A DNA stretch of 64,000 bases, taken from JBGVMW01 sp045125095. GTDB lineage: Bacteria > Bacillota > Clostridia > Lachnospirales > Lachnospiraceae. The DNA is taken from NCBI GenBank assembly GCA_045125095.1, contig JBGVMW010000309.1:12981-76980 (forward strand), in the 5' to 3' direction. How positions within the stretch are numbered: the first letter of the stretch is position 1; every line of letters begins with the position of its first letter. The position numbers were made by a program, and so were the translations under genes. The notes beneath the pieces are model-generated. The model was not told the DNA's origin, ran no database searches, and worked only from the letters and a program-made list of their open reading frames with translations. Below are positions 57,722 to 64,000 of this stretch, piece after piece.

Positions 57722-58642
57722 TTGGATTATTCAAGTTTCTTTTATTCAATTGCTGGATGTTCAGCAACTATTATAGCAATTATTGGTGGCTTTATTGCTT
57801 CAAAATTAATCAGTATCAGCACTGATAGAGATAACATCTTAGATAAAATAAAAGAAATCGACGATGAACTAAATATGAAAACCAAGCAGCATGAGGTCAT
57901 AATTGAAAAATTAAATGATGATGATGCACTTGATTTTGTTAGAGACAATGTGTCGATGTTGGTGGATAATAGAAGTATAGATATTGTATATAAACCAGAA
58001 GAAAAACCCAAGCTTGATTATTTTACAATGGAACAGTATTGGCAGAGAGCCTTAAAAATATGTGAAGAAATATTAGATTTGGATGAAGATCAGATTTGTA
58101 ATGTGAATTCAGATAAAGTACCAGTGGTTTTGGCTAAAAAATATGCAAATGAATTTGACTATGGGGTTTGCGAAAAAGTGCTACATGAGATTGAAAAGAG
58201 AGCAAAAAAGCGAAATGCAAATCCATTTGATTTATATACGTCATTAATTGATGTTGGGGATATTGTTCCACAAACTGCGGGACTCTGGTATAACGAAAAA
58301 ACAGGAGAAGCTGAAAAACTGGAATTGCGGATTGAAGAATTAAAATTTGAAAAATTACAATATGAAGAAAAAAAGAGGGAAATAAAAAAACCAAAAGGAA
58401 TGAAGTCGGGATTGATTATTTTTATTATTTTTTCAATTTTTGGAGTATTTTTTCCTTTGGTGTGTGCATTGATAAATAGTACTTATAATAATAATAGTCT
58501 GTGTGTCCCGATTATATCACTTAGTCTATTTGTCATATGTGTTTTAATTACTTTTATTTATTTAGCATTATTATTAAGATGGAAAAACGTTGATAAGGAG
58601 GTAAATAATCATGAGAGCCGTGGTTCAGAAAGTGAATTATAA
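57722..58642 (+). CDS. Membrane protein with cytoplasmic helical domain
   Basis: 306 aa from a TTG start, GGAGGG eight bases upstream. One N-terminal transmembrane segment (CSATIIAIIGGFIASKLISI), a central charged, partly coiled-coil region (~190 residues with ELNMKTKQHEVIIEKL and LELRIEELKFEKLQYEEKKREIKK), then two C-terminal transmembrane segments (LIIFIIFSIFGVFFPLVCALI and LFVICVLITFIYLALLL). The topology resembles unassigned membrane effectors of defence islands, but I cannot name the family. Confidence 0.6.
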   Translation: MDYSSFFYSIAGCSATIIAIIGGFIASKLISISTDRDNILDKIKEIDDELNMKTKQHEVIIEKLNDDDALDFVRDNVSMLVDNRSIDIVYKPEEKPKLDYFTMEQYWQRALKICEEILDLDEDQICNVNSDKVPVVLAKKYANEFDYGVCEKVLHEIEKRAKKRNANPFDLYTSLIDVGDIVPQTAGLWYNEKTGEAEKLELRIEELKFEKLQYEEKKREIKKPKGMKSGLIIFIIFSIFGVFFPLVCALINSTYNNNSLCVPIISLSLFVICVLITFIYLALLLRWKNVDKEVNNHESRGSESEL

Positions 58643-58859
58643 AAGAGGGTTTGTTGCGTATGAGACAGATGATTATGATTATGGATGGCTGGAAATATTA
58701 GATACAGTTGATTTGGAAATAGAGGATGAATTAGAAGGTCCTTTTACAGATTTGGGTGAAACTACAATTTATAAAAAAAGTACCGGGGAGTCTATTCATG
58801 TATTTATTGAGGACTATGGAATGTCTAAGAAAAAAGCCTTTGAAATGATTATGAGATAA
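58611..58859 (+). CDS. Small acidic hypothetical protein
   Basis: 82 aa, ATG at 58611 with AAGGAGG upstream, overlapping the membrane protein gene by 32 bp. VVQKVNYKRGFVAYETDDYDYGWLEILDTVDLEIEDELEGPF suggests a small beta-barrel with an acidic surface, then DYGMSKKKAFEMIMR. Coupled to the membrane protein, so the two may act together. Family not recognised. Confidence 0.55.
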   Translation: MRAVVQKVNYKRGFVAYETDDYDYGWLEILDTVDLEIEDELEGPFTDLGETTIYKKSTGESIHVFIEDYGMSKKKAFEMIMR

Positions 58860-58965
58860 TATAGATAAAAGTTTGATAATAATTTGAAGTCCGCCGGAAT
58901 GGTGCAACTTTTTATTATTCGCTTGCAAGGGTGCAAAAAACATAGAAGCACCAAGTCGTGCGCGA

Positions 58966-59313
58966 ATGTTAATGCGAAGTAAAGTTTCAATGCATGTGGA
59001 GACGGTTGTTCTTCTTTCCCAACTCCGTCAGAAACCGGATGATTATATTGATGTGGATATTGATGTAGCTGAATTAGAGGGCACTTCTGCTGAGACGAAG
59101 GCAACCTATGAAAAGATAAAGAAGTATGTGGCTGAGCATAATGGTGGGATGAAGGTATCGAATCTCTATATTGCGCAGGTAAAGAGAAAGTGCGGTATTG
59201 AGTTGGGAAAGAATTTTAATTTGACTAAGTCGGAAGATTCCAGACAGCCTAAGTGTCCAAAGGAGAAAGAAGAGGCTATTGTGGAAGCATTGAAGGCATT
59301 TCAGATGATTTGA
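58966..59313 (+). CDS. RlmD/RumA C-terminal-like fragment plus small domain
   Basis: 115 aa. HVETVVLLS near the N-terminus equals the extreme C-terminal motif of 23S rRNA (uracil-5-)-methyltransferase RlmD/RumA. The rest (YIDVDIDVAELEGTSAETKATYEKIKKYV, GGMKVSNLYIAQVKRKCGIEL, CPKEKEEAIVEALKAFQMI) is a separate small helical domain. Proteins of this form are common on Clostridia mobile elements. The upstream frame is open to about 58888 without RlmD sequence, so this is a fragment or a captured end rather than an active enzyme. No clear ribosome site. Confidence 0.5.
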   Translation: MLMRSKVSMHVETVVLLSQLRQKPDDYIDVDIDVAELEGTSAETKATYEKIKKYVAEHNGGMKVSNLYIAQVKRKCGIELGKNFNLTKSEDSRQPKCPKEKEEAIVEALKAFQMI

Positions 59314-59346
59314 GAATAATAGTTTAGTACCGGGAGGAAGTATATT

Positions 59347-60660
59347 ATGGCATCAAGTATTATTCATTATGCAATTACATGTGAGCTGATTAAAAGGCGA
59401 CAATTCAACAATCCAGATAGACTTAAACTGGGCTCCATTCTTGTTGATGCCGGATATAATGGTAACTGCCACATGAAGATATCTGTCGCAGGCGGACATA
59501 AGAGAACTTATGACCTGGACAGTTATAGGAGCGAGTATGGGGAATTGATGAAGCAAGATGACTTGTATCTGGGATATTATCTCCATTTGATTCAGGATAT
59601 TATTTACAGGCATTTTGTATATGATAAATATCATTGGAATCCGTTGATTCCAGGCAACGTTGAGAAGCTTCATAGGGATTATGCGATAGGCAATTTCTAT
59701 GTTGTTCAGAAATACAATCTAAAAAATGAAGTTACAATACCGGCTGACTTTGATAAAGAACCGATAAATCAAATATGTTCATTTGATCTTGATGGTTTGG
59801 TTCAAAATATGAATTCATATTTTGTTCCGATAGAAGAAGATGATATATTTTTCTTCACCAAGGAAATGACAGATGAGTATATAGCTGAAGCTGTAGAATA
59901 CTGTCTTGAGGAGTTAGATAACCTCGACAAGCAAAAAGATGGTGCGGACAATTATTTGCTGGCTTGGGATAATGCGCCAAGGTCTATACTTGAGGGCACT
60001 ATGAATACCAGAGAACTCGGAATGTATAGAGTTCAGGGAACTAAGCGTTATACCGTAAGCAATCGTCTATACAGAAGCGATAGGTGTGAGACCTTAAGCA
60101 ATCGCGATAAATCACTTTTGCTAGATAGAAATATAACGACCATTATTGACTTGAGGAGCGAACAGGAGGCTGATGCTAAGCCGTCAGCTTTTTCAAAGGA
60201 TAAAAATTTTATGTTTTTCCATTATCCTATCGTAGAAGGTATGATGCCTCCTGATAGTCTTGAAGCTGTTCCGGTATCTTATATGGAGATAGCCCATGCA
60301 GAGTGCATGAAAGAGGTCCTTAAGACCATTGCCAATGCACCGGGAGGAGTTCTATTTCACTGCACCGCGGGTAAGGATCGCACAGGTGTAGTCAGTGCAA
60401 TCCTTTTGGCCCTTGCAGGGGTGTCTGACGAAGATATTGTTTATGATTATGCAATCAGCAGAGAATTCAATAAACAAAGGCTTGAGGCATTTTTGAAGGA
60501 ACATCCGGAGATTGATAGGAATATTGTCCTTGCAAATGAAAAATCGATGTTTGGTTTCCTTAAGATGTTAAGAGAAAAACATAATTCAGTAGAGCAGTAT
60601 TTATTGGATATCGGTATCTCTGAATATGATATTCAAGAGCTAAAGAGCAAACTTATATAA
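59347..60660 (+). CDS. Phospholipase C-like/tyrosine phosphatase fusion
   Basis: 437 aa, CCGGGAGG upstream. Residues 1-~200: SSIIHYAITCELIKRR, LGSILVDAGYNGNCHMKIS, YLGYYLHLIQDIIYRHFVYDKYHW with many His/Asp, resembling bacterial zinc-dependent phospholipase C-like domains. Residues ~215-437: RVQGTKRYTVSNRLYRSDR, TTIIDLRSEQEADAKPS, and VLFHCTAGKDRTGVVSAILL, the CX5R active site (HCTAGKDRTG) of atypical tyrosine/lipid phosphatases. The two-domain fusion suggests action on a phosphorylated small molecule or lipid; no signal peptide is seen, so it is cytosolic. Confidence 0.75.
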   Translation: MASSIIHYAITCELIKRRQFNNPDRLKLGSILVDAGYNGNCHMKISVAGGHKRTYDLDSYRSEYGELMKQDDLYLGYYLHLIQDIIYRHFVYDKYHWNPLIPGNVEKLHRDYAIGNFYVVQKYNLKNEVTIPADFDKEPINQICSFDLDGLVQNMNSYFVPIEEDDIFFFTKEMTDEYIAEAVEYCLEELDNLDKQKDGADNYLLAWDNAPRSILEGTMNTRELGMYRVQGTKRYTVSNRLYRSDRCETLSNRDKSLLLDRNITTIIDLRSEQEADAKPSAFSKDKNFMFFHYPIVEGMMPPDSLEAVPVSYMEIAHAECMKEVLKTIANAPGGVLFHCTAGKDRTGVVSAILLALAGVSDEDIVYDYAISREFNKQRLEAFLKEHPEIDRNIVLANEKSMFGFLKMLREKHNSVEQYLLDIGISEYDIQELKSKLI

Positions 60661-60667
60661 AAATTGA

Positions 60668-60696
60668 TTGACAAGCTTAGTAAACAAGAGTAATCT
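60668..60696 (+). promoter_or_regulatory. Promoter of the structured-RNA region
   Basis: TTGACA (60668-60673) and TAATCT (60691-60696) with a 17-bp spacer, right after the phosphatase fusion gene. Confidence 0.65.
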
Positions 60697-60709
60697 TAAC
60701 ACAATATTT

Positions 60710-60835
60710 TATAGCGAGGAAGGAAACCAAGCAGCCCGAAGGGATATTTGGTTTCACCCGAGCGAATACGAAATAAATCTAAAAGCTGTGAAACAGCGAC
60801 TGACGCCAAAGGCGGCAGAGATTTATGAGTAAGAA
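60710..60835 (+). ncRNA. Candidate structured RNA with three-way junction
   Basis: Hairpin GAAACCAA (60723-60730)/TTGGTTTC (60748-60755), then a closed three-way junction: ATAAATCT (60773-60780)/AGATTTAT (60819-60826) enclosing GCTGT-GAA-ACAGC (60785-60797) and CGCC-AAA-GGCG (60804-60814). Transcribed from the promoter at 60668. Not a known family as far as I can tell; may be a leader, riboswitch-like element or small RNA. Confidence 0.45.
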
Positions 60836-60847
60836 AGGAGTTTTCTC

Positions 60848-60958
60848 ATGAATAGATTTGCAGTCAGATATTCATATTCAATGGATCATGCTATGCACTG
60901 TGTGAACGTGTATGGTTTTAATTGTGTATGCAAATATATGGACTGCCAAGATGAGTAA
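60848..60958 (+). CDS. 36-aa Cys-containing peptide
   Basis: ORF MNRFAVRYSYSMDHAMHCVN... ending YMDCQDE, with AAGAAAGGAG before the ATG at 60848 and a terminator 33 bp after the stop. Four Cys residues in the second half (HCVNVYGFNCVCKYMDC). Promoter, structured leader, ribosome site and terminator give it a complete transcription unit. Function unknown. Confidence 0.5.
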   Translation: MNRFAVRYSYSMDHAMHCVNVYGFNCVCKYMDCQDE

Positions 60959-60990
60959 ACAGAAATATAAGTATTTTTAAGTTTTCTATT

Positions 60991-61024
60991 GACCACTTAT
61001 CTTAGTAGGATAGGTGGTCTTTTT
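60991..61024 (+). terminator. Terminator of the small-peptide unit
   Basis: GACCACTTATC (60991-61001) pairs with GATAGGTGGTC (61009-61019) with one wobble, then TTTTTCG. Confidence 0.85.
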
Positions 61025-61033
61025 CGTATTGCA

Positions 61034-61100
61034 GAAATGCGCAGATGAATATGCCAGCAAAAGCTGGCGCGCATTTCGCAACAAAAACGCCAGAGGCGTT
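61034..61100 (+). other. Nested hairpins in leader of phosphatase-superfamily gene
   Basis: GAAATGCGC (61034-61042) pairs with GCGCATTTC (about 61069-61077), enclosing GCCAGC-AAAA-GCTGGC. A second hairpin AACGCC-AGA-GGCGTT lies at about 61086-61100. Possible mRNA leader control or stability element. Confidence 0.5.
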
Positions 61101-61124
61101 CTTGAATAAAAAGGAGGTTGTGTT

Positions 61125-62276
61125 ATGGAAATCAAATTTAACTTACATAATTATGATAGGAGCATTGTGGGATTGGCAAATTCTATATTGAAAAGCTTTG
61201 GATGTAATGCCACCGGGACGACAATACTAGTTGTAGACGATGTGCTCGCTAAAAACTATAAAAATGTGGTAGTTCTTTTATTGGATGGGCTTGGAACCAG
61301 TATCCTAAATGAGCATGCAGGTAGGGATGGATTTCTAAGAAAACATTATAAGGAGTCCATTGATACTGTTTTTCCGCCAACAACTGTTGCGGCAACAACA
61401 TCCATCATTAGTGGTCTTCAACCTATAGAGCATGCGTGGTTAGGTTGGGATTGCTACTATCCGCAAGTAGATAAAAATGTCACTGTATTTTTGAATACAG
61501 AGCAGGGAACTGATAAGCCGGCGTCAGACGAGAATGTTGCATGGAAATATTGTGGCTATAAATCCGTTGTCGATAAAATAAATGAATCCGGCCTTAAGGC
61601 ATATAATGTTACACCTTTTGTACCACCATTTTGTAAAAGTATTGACGAAATCTGTAATCAGATAGCGAAGTTGTGTGAAACAAATGATAAAAAATACATT
61701 TATGCATATTGGAATCAACCGGATACAGTGATGCATGAAAGAGGTTGCCATAGTAAAGATGCAAAGGCTGTAATAGATGCTTTAGAGAAGGCAATCGAGG
61801 AAATGAGCGAGAAGCTTGAGGATACACTTCTAATAATTACTGCTGACCATGGACATATTGATGGGAAGAATGTCGTAATCACTGACTACCCGGCTATTAT
61901 GGAATGCCTTGTAAGATTACCATCTATTGAGCCACGAGCGCTTAATCTTTATGTGAAGGAAGGTAAAAAGGAACAATTTGAACGAGAGTTCCGAAAGGAA
62001 TTCGGTAAGGATTTTGTCCTGTTAACCAAAGAAGAAGTATATAAAGAGCAATTATTTGGAACAGGAATACCACATGAAAATGTTGATGCTATGATAGGTG
62101 ATTATCTTGCTATAGCCGTAACTGACCTAACTATATTTAACACGAAAGAAGAGGCTTCGGAGATTGTTGGGGTACATGCCGGCTATACTAAAGAAGAAAT
62201 TGAAATACCGATTATTATTTATGAATCACAAATAAAGAATGCCACGGTGAGAGGATTTTATTATGAAATATTATAA
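61125..62276 (+). CDS. Alkaline phosphatase superfamily (phosphodiesterase-type) protein
   Basis: 383 aa, AAAGGAGG upstream. VVVLLLDGLGTSILNEH (metal-binding Asp), FPPTTVAATTSIISGLQP with the nucleophilic Thr, AYWNQPDTVMHERG and LLIITADHGHIDGK form the metal site of the type I phosphodiesterase/nucleotide pyrophosphatase family. Cytosolic, no signal peptide. Overlaps the GNAT gene by 14 bp and follows the phosphatase fusion, so the group may process one phosphorylated metabolite or a nucleotide signal (inference). Confidence 0.82.
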   Translation: MEIKFNLHNYDRSIVGLANSILKSFGCNATGTTILVVDDVLAKNYKNVVVLLLDGLGTSILNEHAGRDGFLRKHYKESIDTVFPPTTVAATTSIISGLQPIEHAWLGWDCYYPQVDKNVTVFLNTEQGTDKPASDENVAWKYCGYKSVVDKINESGLKAYNVTPFVPPFCKSIDEICNQIAKLCETNDKKYIYAYWNQPDTVMHERGCHSKDAKAVIDALEKAIEEMSEKLEDTLLIITADHGHIDGKNVVITDYPAIMECLVRLPSIEPRALNLYVKEGKKEQFEREFRKEFGKDFVLLTKEEVYKEQLFGTGIPHENVDAMIGDYLAIAVTDLTIFNTKEEASEIVGVHAGYTKEEIEIPIIIYESQIKNATVRGFYYEIL

Positions 62277-62808
62277 ACAGGTACAACTTAAAAATGGAAT
62301 GGATTGCATAATCAGAAACGCAACCTATGAAGATGGTCCAGAGGTGTCAGATTTATTTGTATTAGCACATGGGGAAACGGACTATTTACTTAGTTATCCT
62401 GAGGAGCATAGCTTTGATGCGAAGGGAGAAAGCGAGTTCTTACAGAAAAGGGAAGAAAGTGATAATGAGGTTATGCTAATAGCGGTTGTTGACAATAAGA
62501 TTGTTGCAGATGCAGGGATTTCTGCTGTGGGAACCAAATTCAAGGTAAGACATCGTGCGGAATTCGGTATCAATGTTGCGAAAGACTATTGGAGACTTGG
62601 CATAGGGAATGCACTTATGAATGCTTGCATCGAGTGTGCCAAAGCTGCGGGATACAAGCAGCTTGAATTAGATGTAGTAGCCGATAATGAAAAGGCAATA
62701 AATATGTATACAGGTGCAGGCTTTATTGAATTTGGTAGAAATCCATTGGGCTTTATTTCTAAATATTCAGGAGTGCAGGAATTGATATATATGAGATTAG
62801 AACTCTAG
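62263..62808 (+). CDS. GNAT-family N-acetyltransferase
   Basis: 181 aa. DCIIRNATYEDGPEVSDLF, VMLIAVVDNKIVADAGIS, RAEFGINVAKDYWRLGIGNALMNACIECAKAAGYKQLELDVVADNEKAINMYTGAGFIEFGR follow the RimJ/RimL-type GNAT fold with RLGIGNAL as the acetyl-CoA loop. Translationally coupled to the upstream gene by overlap. Substrate unknown. Confidence 0.9.
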   Translation: MKYYKQVQLKNGMDCIIRNATYEDGPEVSDLFVLAHGETDYLLSYPEEHSFDAKGESEFLQKREESDNEVMLIAVVDNKIVADAGISAVGTKFKVRHRAEFGINVAKDYWRLGIGNALMNACIECAKAAGYKQLELDVVADNEKAINMYTGAGFIEFGRNPLGFISKYSGVQELIYMRLEL

Positions 62809-62862
62809 CAATTCTAAGCATGGCTTGGATATACTCAGACAGAAATTGGAGGAATTTTAGAT

Positions 62863-62916
62863 ATGAATGGTGAGCTATTTTTATCTTCCATTTTTGCATT
62901 GGATAGAATATTATAG
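62863..62916 (+). CDS. Possible 17-aa peptide
   Basis: MNGELFLSSIFALDRIL behind GGAGGAATTTTAGAT. Good ribosome site but only 17 codons; could be a leader peptide for the sigma-like gene or a remnant of a degraded gene. Confidence 0.2.
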   Translation: MNGELFLSSIFALDRIL

Positions 62917-62957
62917 AACAGGAACATATATTCGATATTGGTTAGGAGAAAGTAAAA

Positions 62958-63488
62958 ATGAGAAGAAGAGATATAATGTCAACCTACTGCAATGTCAGCT
63001 GTTCAGATAGGTTTGAATTTCTATATGAGTATTATCATAATTACAAAAATATATTAAGTTGTGAGAGACACTGCGTTATTTATATGATTGAATCTTTTAT
63101 GATGAAGAATCATTGGGAGAAGTACTGTAAGTATTATAACAGCTTAAATAAAAACAGTCTGATAACCAAAATTTCCGAATGCATGAGCAAGGGCGAGGCA
63201 ATAGATTTTGTATTTGAGGATGAAGAGCTTCCAAATTATATTTTAGATTCTTACAAGAACTATATAGCGATGAGAATTGATTTTCGAATCTTTGCTAATG
63301 CTCTTAACAGCATTGGCGGTAAAGATGAGGAATTGCTTCGAAGGTATATTATGGGAGAAATTGATCTTCAGGGAATTGCGGCAGAGCGCACAATTGCTTA
63401 TGAGACTGCAAAGGGAAAAATCAGAGATTTGAAGAAGCTCTTGAAGGAAAGAACTTTGAGTTTTTTGGAGGAAGAGGAAGTGGCATAA
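62958..63488 (+). CDS. Sigma-like regulator protein
   Basis: 176 aa, TTAGGAG upstream; a second ATG at 62976 is possible. The first ~110 residues are helical and Tyr/Asn/Cys-rich without a recognised fold. The C-terminus, DEELLRRYIMGEIDLQGIAAERTIAYETAKGKIRDLKKLLKE, resembles sigma-70 region 4/ECF-type HTH proteins on conjugative elements. It sits 41 bp before a promoter-terminator unit, and may regulate it. Confidence 0.55.
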   Translation: MRRRDIMSTYCNVSCSDRFEFLYEYYHNYKNILSCERHCVIYMIESFMMKNHWEKYCKYYNSLNKNSLITKISECMSKGEAIDFVFEDEELPNYILDSYKNYIAMRIDFRIFANALNSIGGKDEELLRRYIMGEIDLQGIAAERTIAYETAKGKIRDLKKLLKERTLSFLEEEEVA

Positions 63489-63528
63489 TTAAAGGCACAA
63501 TATATCGACGACACAAAGTCGACACCAA

Positions 63529-63564
63529 TTGTCACTTTTCAAAAGAAAAAAGGTGTGATATTGT
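63529..63564 (+). promoter_or_regulatory. Promoter unit C (GGTGTGATATTGTTA)
   Basis: GGTGTGATATTGT at 63552-63564 shares the extended -10 core of cassettes A and B (13 of 17 positions around it agree). TTGTCA at 63529-63534. Lacks the TATTGC boxes. Confidence 0.5.
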
Positions 63565-63605
63565 TATAGTCGCGAGAGATATAGCTTGCAGATAAAAACA
63601 AATAT

Positions 63606-63656
63606 AAAGCAACAAATCATTACCGTGCACAATAATGATTTGTTGCTTTTTTATTT
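63606..63656 (+). terminator. Very strong terminator downstream of unit C
   Basis: A perfect 17-bp stem: AAAGCAACAAATCATTA (63606-63622) with TAATGATTTGTTGCTTT (63633-63649), then TTTATTTG. With promoter C it would give a ~80-nt RNA. Confidence 0.9.
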
Positions 63657-63683
63657 GTGCGGAAGGCGAAATATTTTAGCGTG

Positions 63684-63890
63684 GTGCAGGAGCAAGACTC
63701 CGCCAGGATGCAAGGGCAGAGCCTTTGCCTGGGTGCAGGGATGGTTCCCGCTCGGGTCCAGGTGGAAAGCCTGGTAGGTCCAGGACAAGGTCCGGTCAGG
63801 TCAAGGGTGAAACACCTTGTGGGTTGAGGGCAACGCCTCATCGGGTCACGGATGAAATGCTGTTAGAGTCGGGTTAAACCAGCCACGTTA
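63684..63890. repeat. Tandem array of short, diverged hairpins
   Basis: At least seven units of about 21-27 nt, each a short stem with a 2-7 nt loop, separated by a conserved GGTC/GGTG-like linker: GGAG-CTCC (63689-63701), CAAGGGC-GCCTTTG (63711), GGGA-TCCC (63738), CCAGG-CCTGG (63759), GGAC-GTCC (63783), CAAGG-CCTTG (63802), TGAGG-CCTCA (63825). Stem sequences differ between units but pairing is kept. Later units decay. No gene; frames across it lack ribosome sites. Confidence 0.7.
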
Positions 63891-64000
63891 AGCCGAGTTA
63901 AATTGACCAATACTAGCTGAGATAAAATAACCATTCATTCAATAAAAAAAGCCATTATGTTTTCAAATGATTTTGTAATAAACTGATATATGCCAATGTA
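63891..64000. other. AT-rich end of window
   Basis: No gene recognised. Contains AGCCGAGTTAAATTG and an A/T-rich stretch to the window edge. Confidence 0.3.

Noticed and set aside
63586..63841. Small ORFs on both strands over the hairpin array
   Set aside because: They follow the terminator and mini-hairpin repeats, have no ribosome sites and unusual composition (many C, G, W, R).
63684..63890. CRISPR array
   Set aside because: Units are hairpins of varying sequence with short linkers, not identical repeats with unique spacers; no cas genes are present.
1..64000. tRNA or rRNA genes
   Set aside because: No cloverleaf with conserved TTCGANNC arm or rRNA-like stretch was seen in reading both strands; a tRNA scan was not possible here.

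Overview
The window is AT-rich Firmicutes DNA. Gene families, GGAGG-type ribosome sites, frequent GTG/TTG starts, a Gram-positive LexA box and Cpl-7/GH25 lysis genes point to a gut Clostridia host, most likely Lachnospiraceae (inference). It holds an apparently complete siphophage-type prophage (about 7.0 to 52.0 kb) embedded in a larger mobile or defence island. No tRNA, rRNA or CRISPR array was seen.

Layout. (1) 1-6.97 kb: the 3' part of a fused two-domain adenine methyltransferase, an AlwI/N.BstNBI-type restriction enzyme, a Cys-rich protein of unknown role and a DUF262/DUF1524/DUF4357 GmrSD-like protein form a defence cluster. Two small genes follow behind a consensus promoter that contains a LexA box. 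(2) 7.0-9.4 kb, minus strand: lysogeny operon with XRE repressor, ImmA/IrrE metalloprotease, a membrane protein and two small proteins. (3) 9.8-20.1 kb: divergent promoters with a shared 15-bp repeat, then the early operon (Cro-like protein, DUF4406, PemK-like, DUF2800, DUF2815, family A DNA polymerase, VirE-type primase/helicase, VRR-NUC, SNF2 helicase, late-regulator-like protein), closed by a terminator. (4) 20.1-21.5 kb: minus-strand cargo (SymE-like and unknown) plus an unknown plus-strand gene. (5) 21.5-28.1 kb: a late-promoter-like cassette, HNH endonuclease, cos-like dyad, HTH/zinc-finger protein, radical SAM protein, ParB-methyltransferase fusion, a putative amidoligase with a degenerate paralogue, and small proteins. 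(6) 28.2-49.2 kb: HK97-type packaging, head, tail and lysis genes, interrupted by two cargo genes (AIPR-family and a SAM methyltransferase-like protein) that end in near-identical junctions. (7) 49.2-52.0 kb: a second copy of the late cassette, then two large serine recombinases, the second broken by an in-frame TAG.

Right of the prophage (52.06-56.87 kb, minus strand) is the most unusual module: a 628-aa serine recombinase with a large C-terminal extension, two smaller proteins that carry diverged copies of the extension domain, and two ParB-like proteins, next to a divergent XRE regulator. From 57.7 kb come a membrane protein, small genes, a phospholipase C-like/tyrosine phosphatase fusion, a structured RNA region with a 36-aa ORF, an alkaline-phosphatase-superfamily protein, a GNAT acetyltransferase, a sigma-like regulator, a third promoter-terminator unit and a tandem array of short hairpins.

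Working model: repressor plus ImmA control lysogeny. The early operon replicates the phage and makes a region-4-like regulator. That regulator may act on the two matched cassettes at 21.5 and 49.2 kb. Several internal terminators in the late operon suggest antitermination. All functional calls are from motif recognition by eye; no database search was run.
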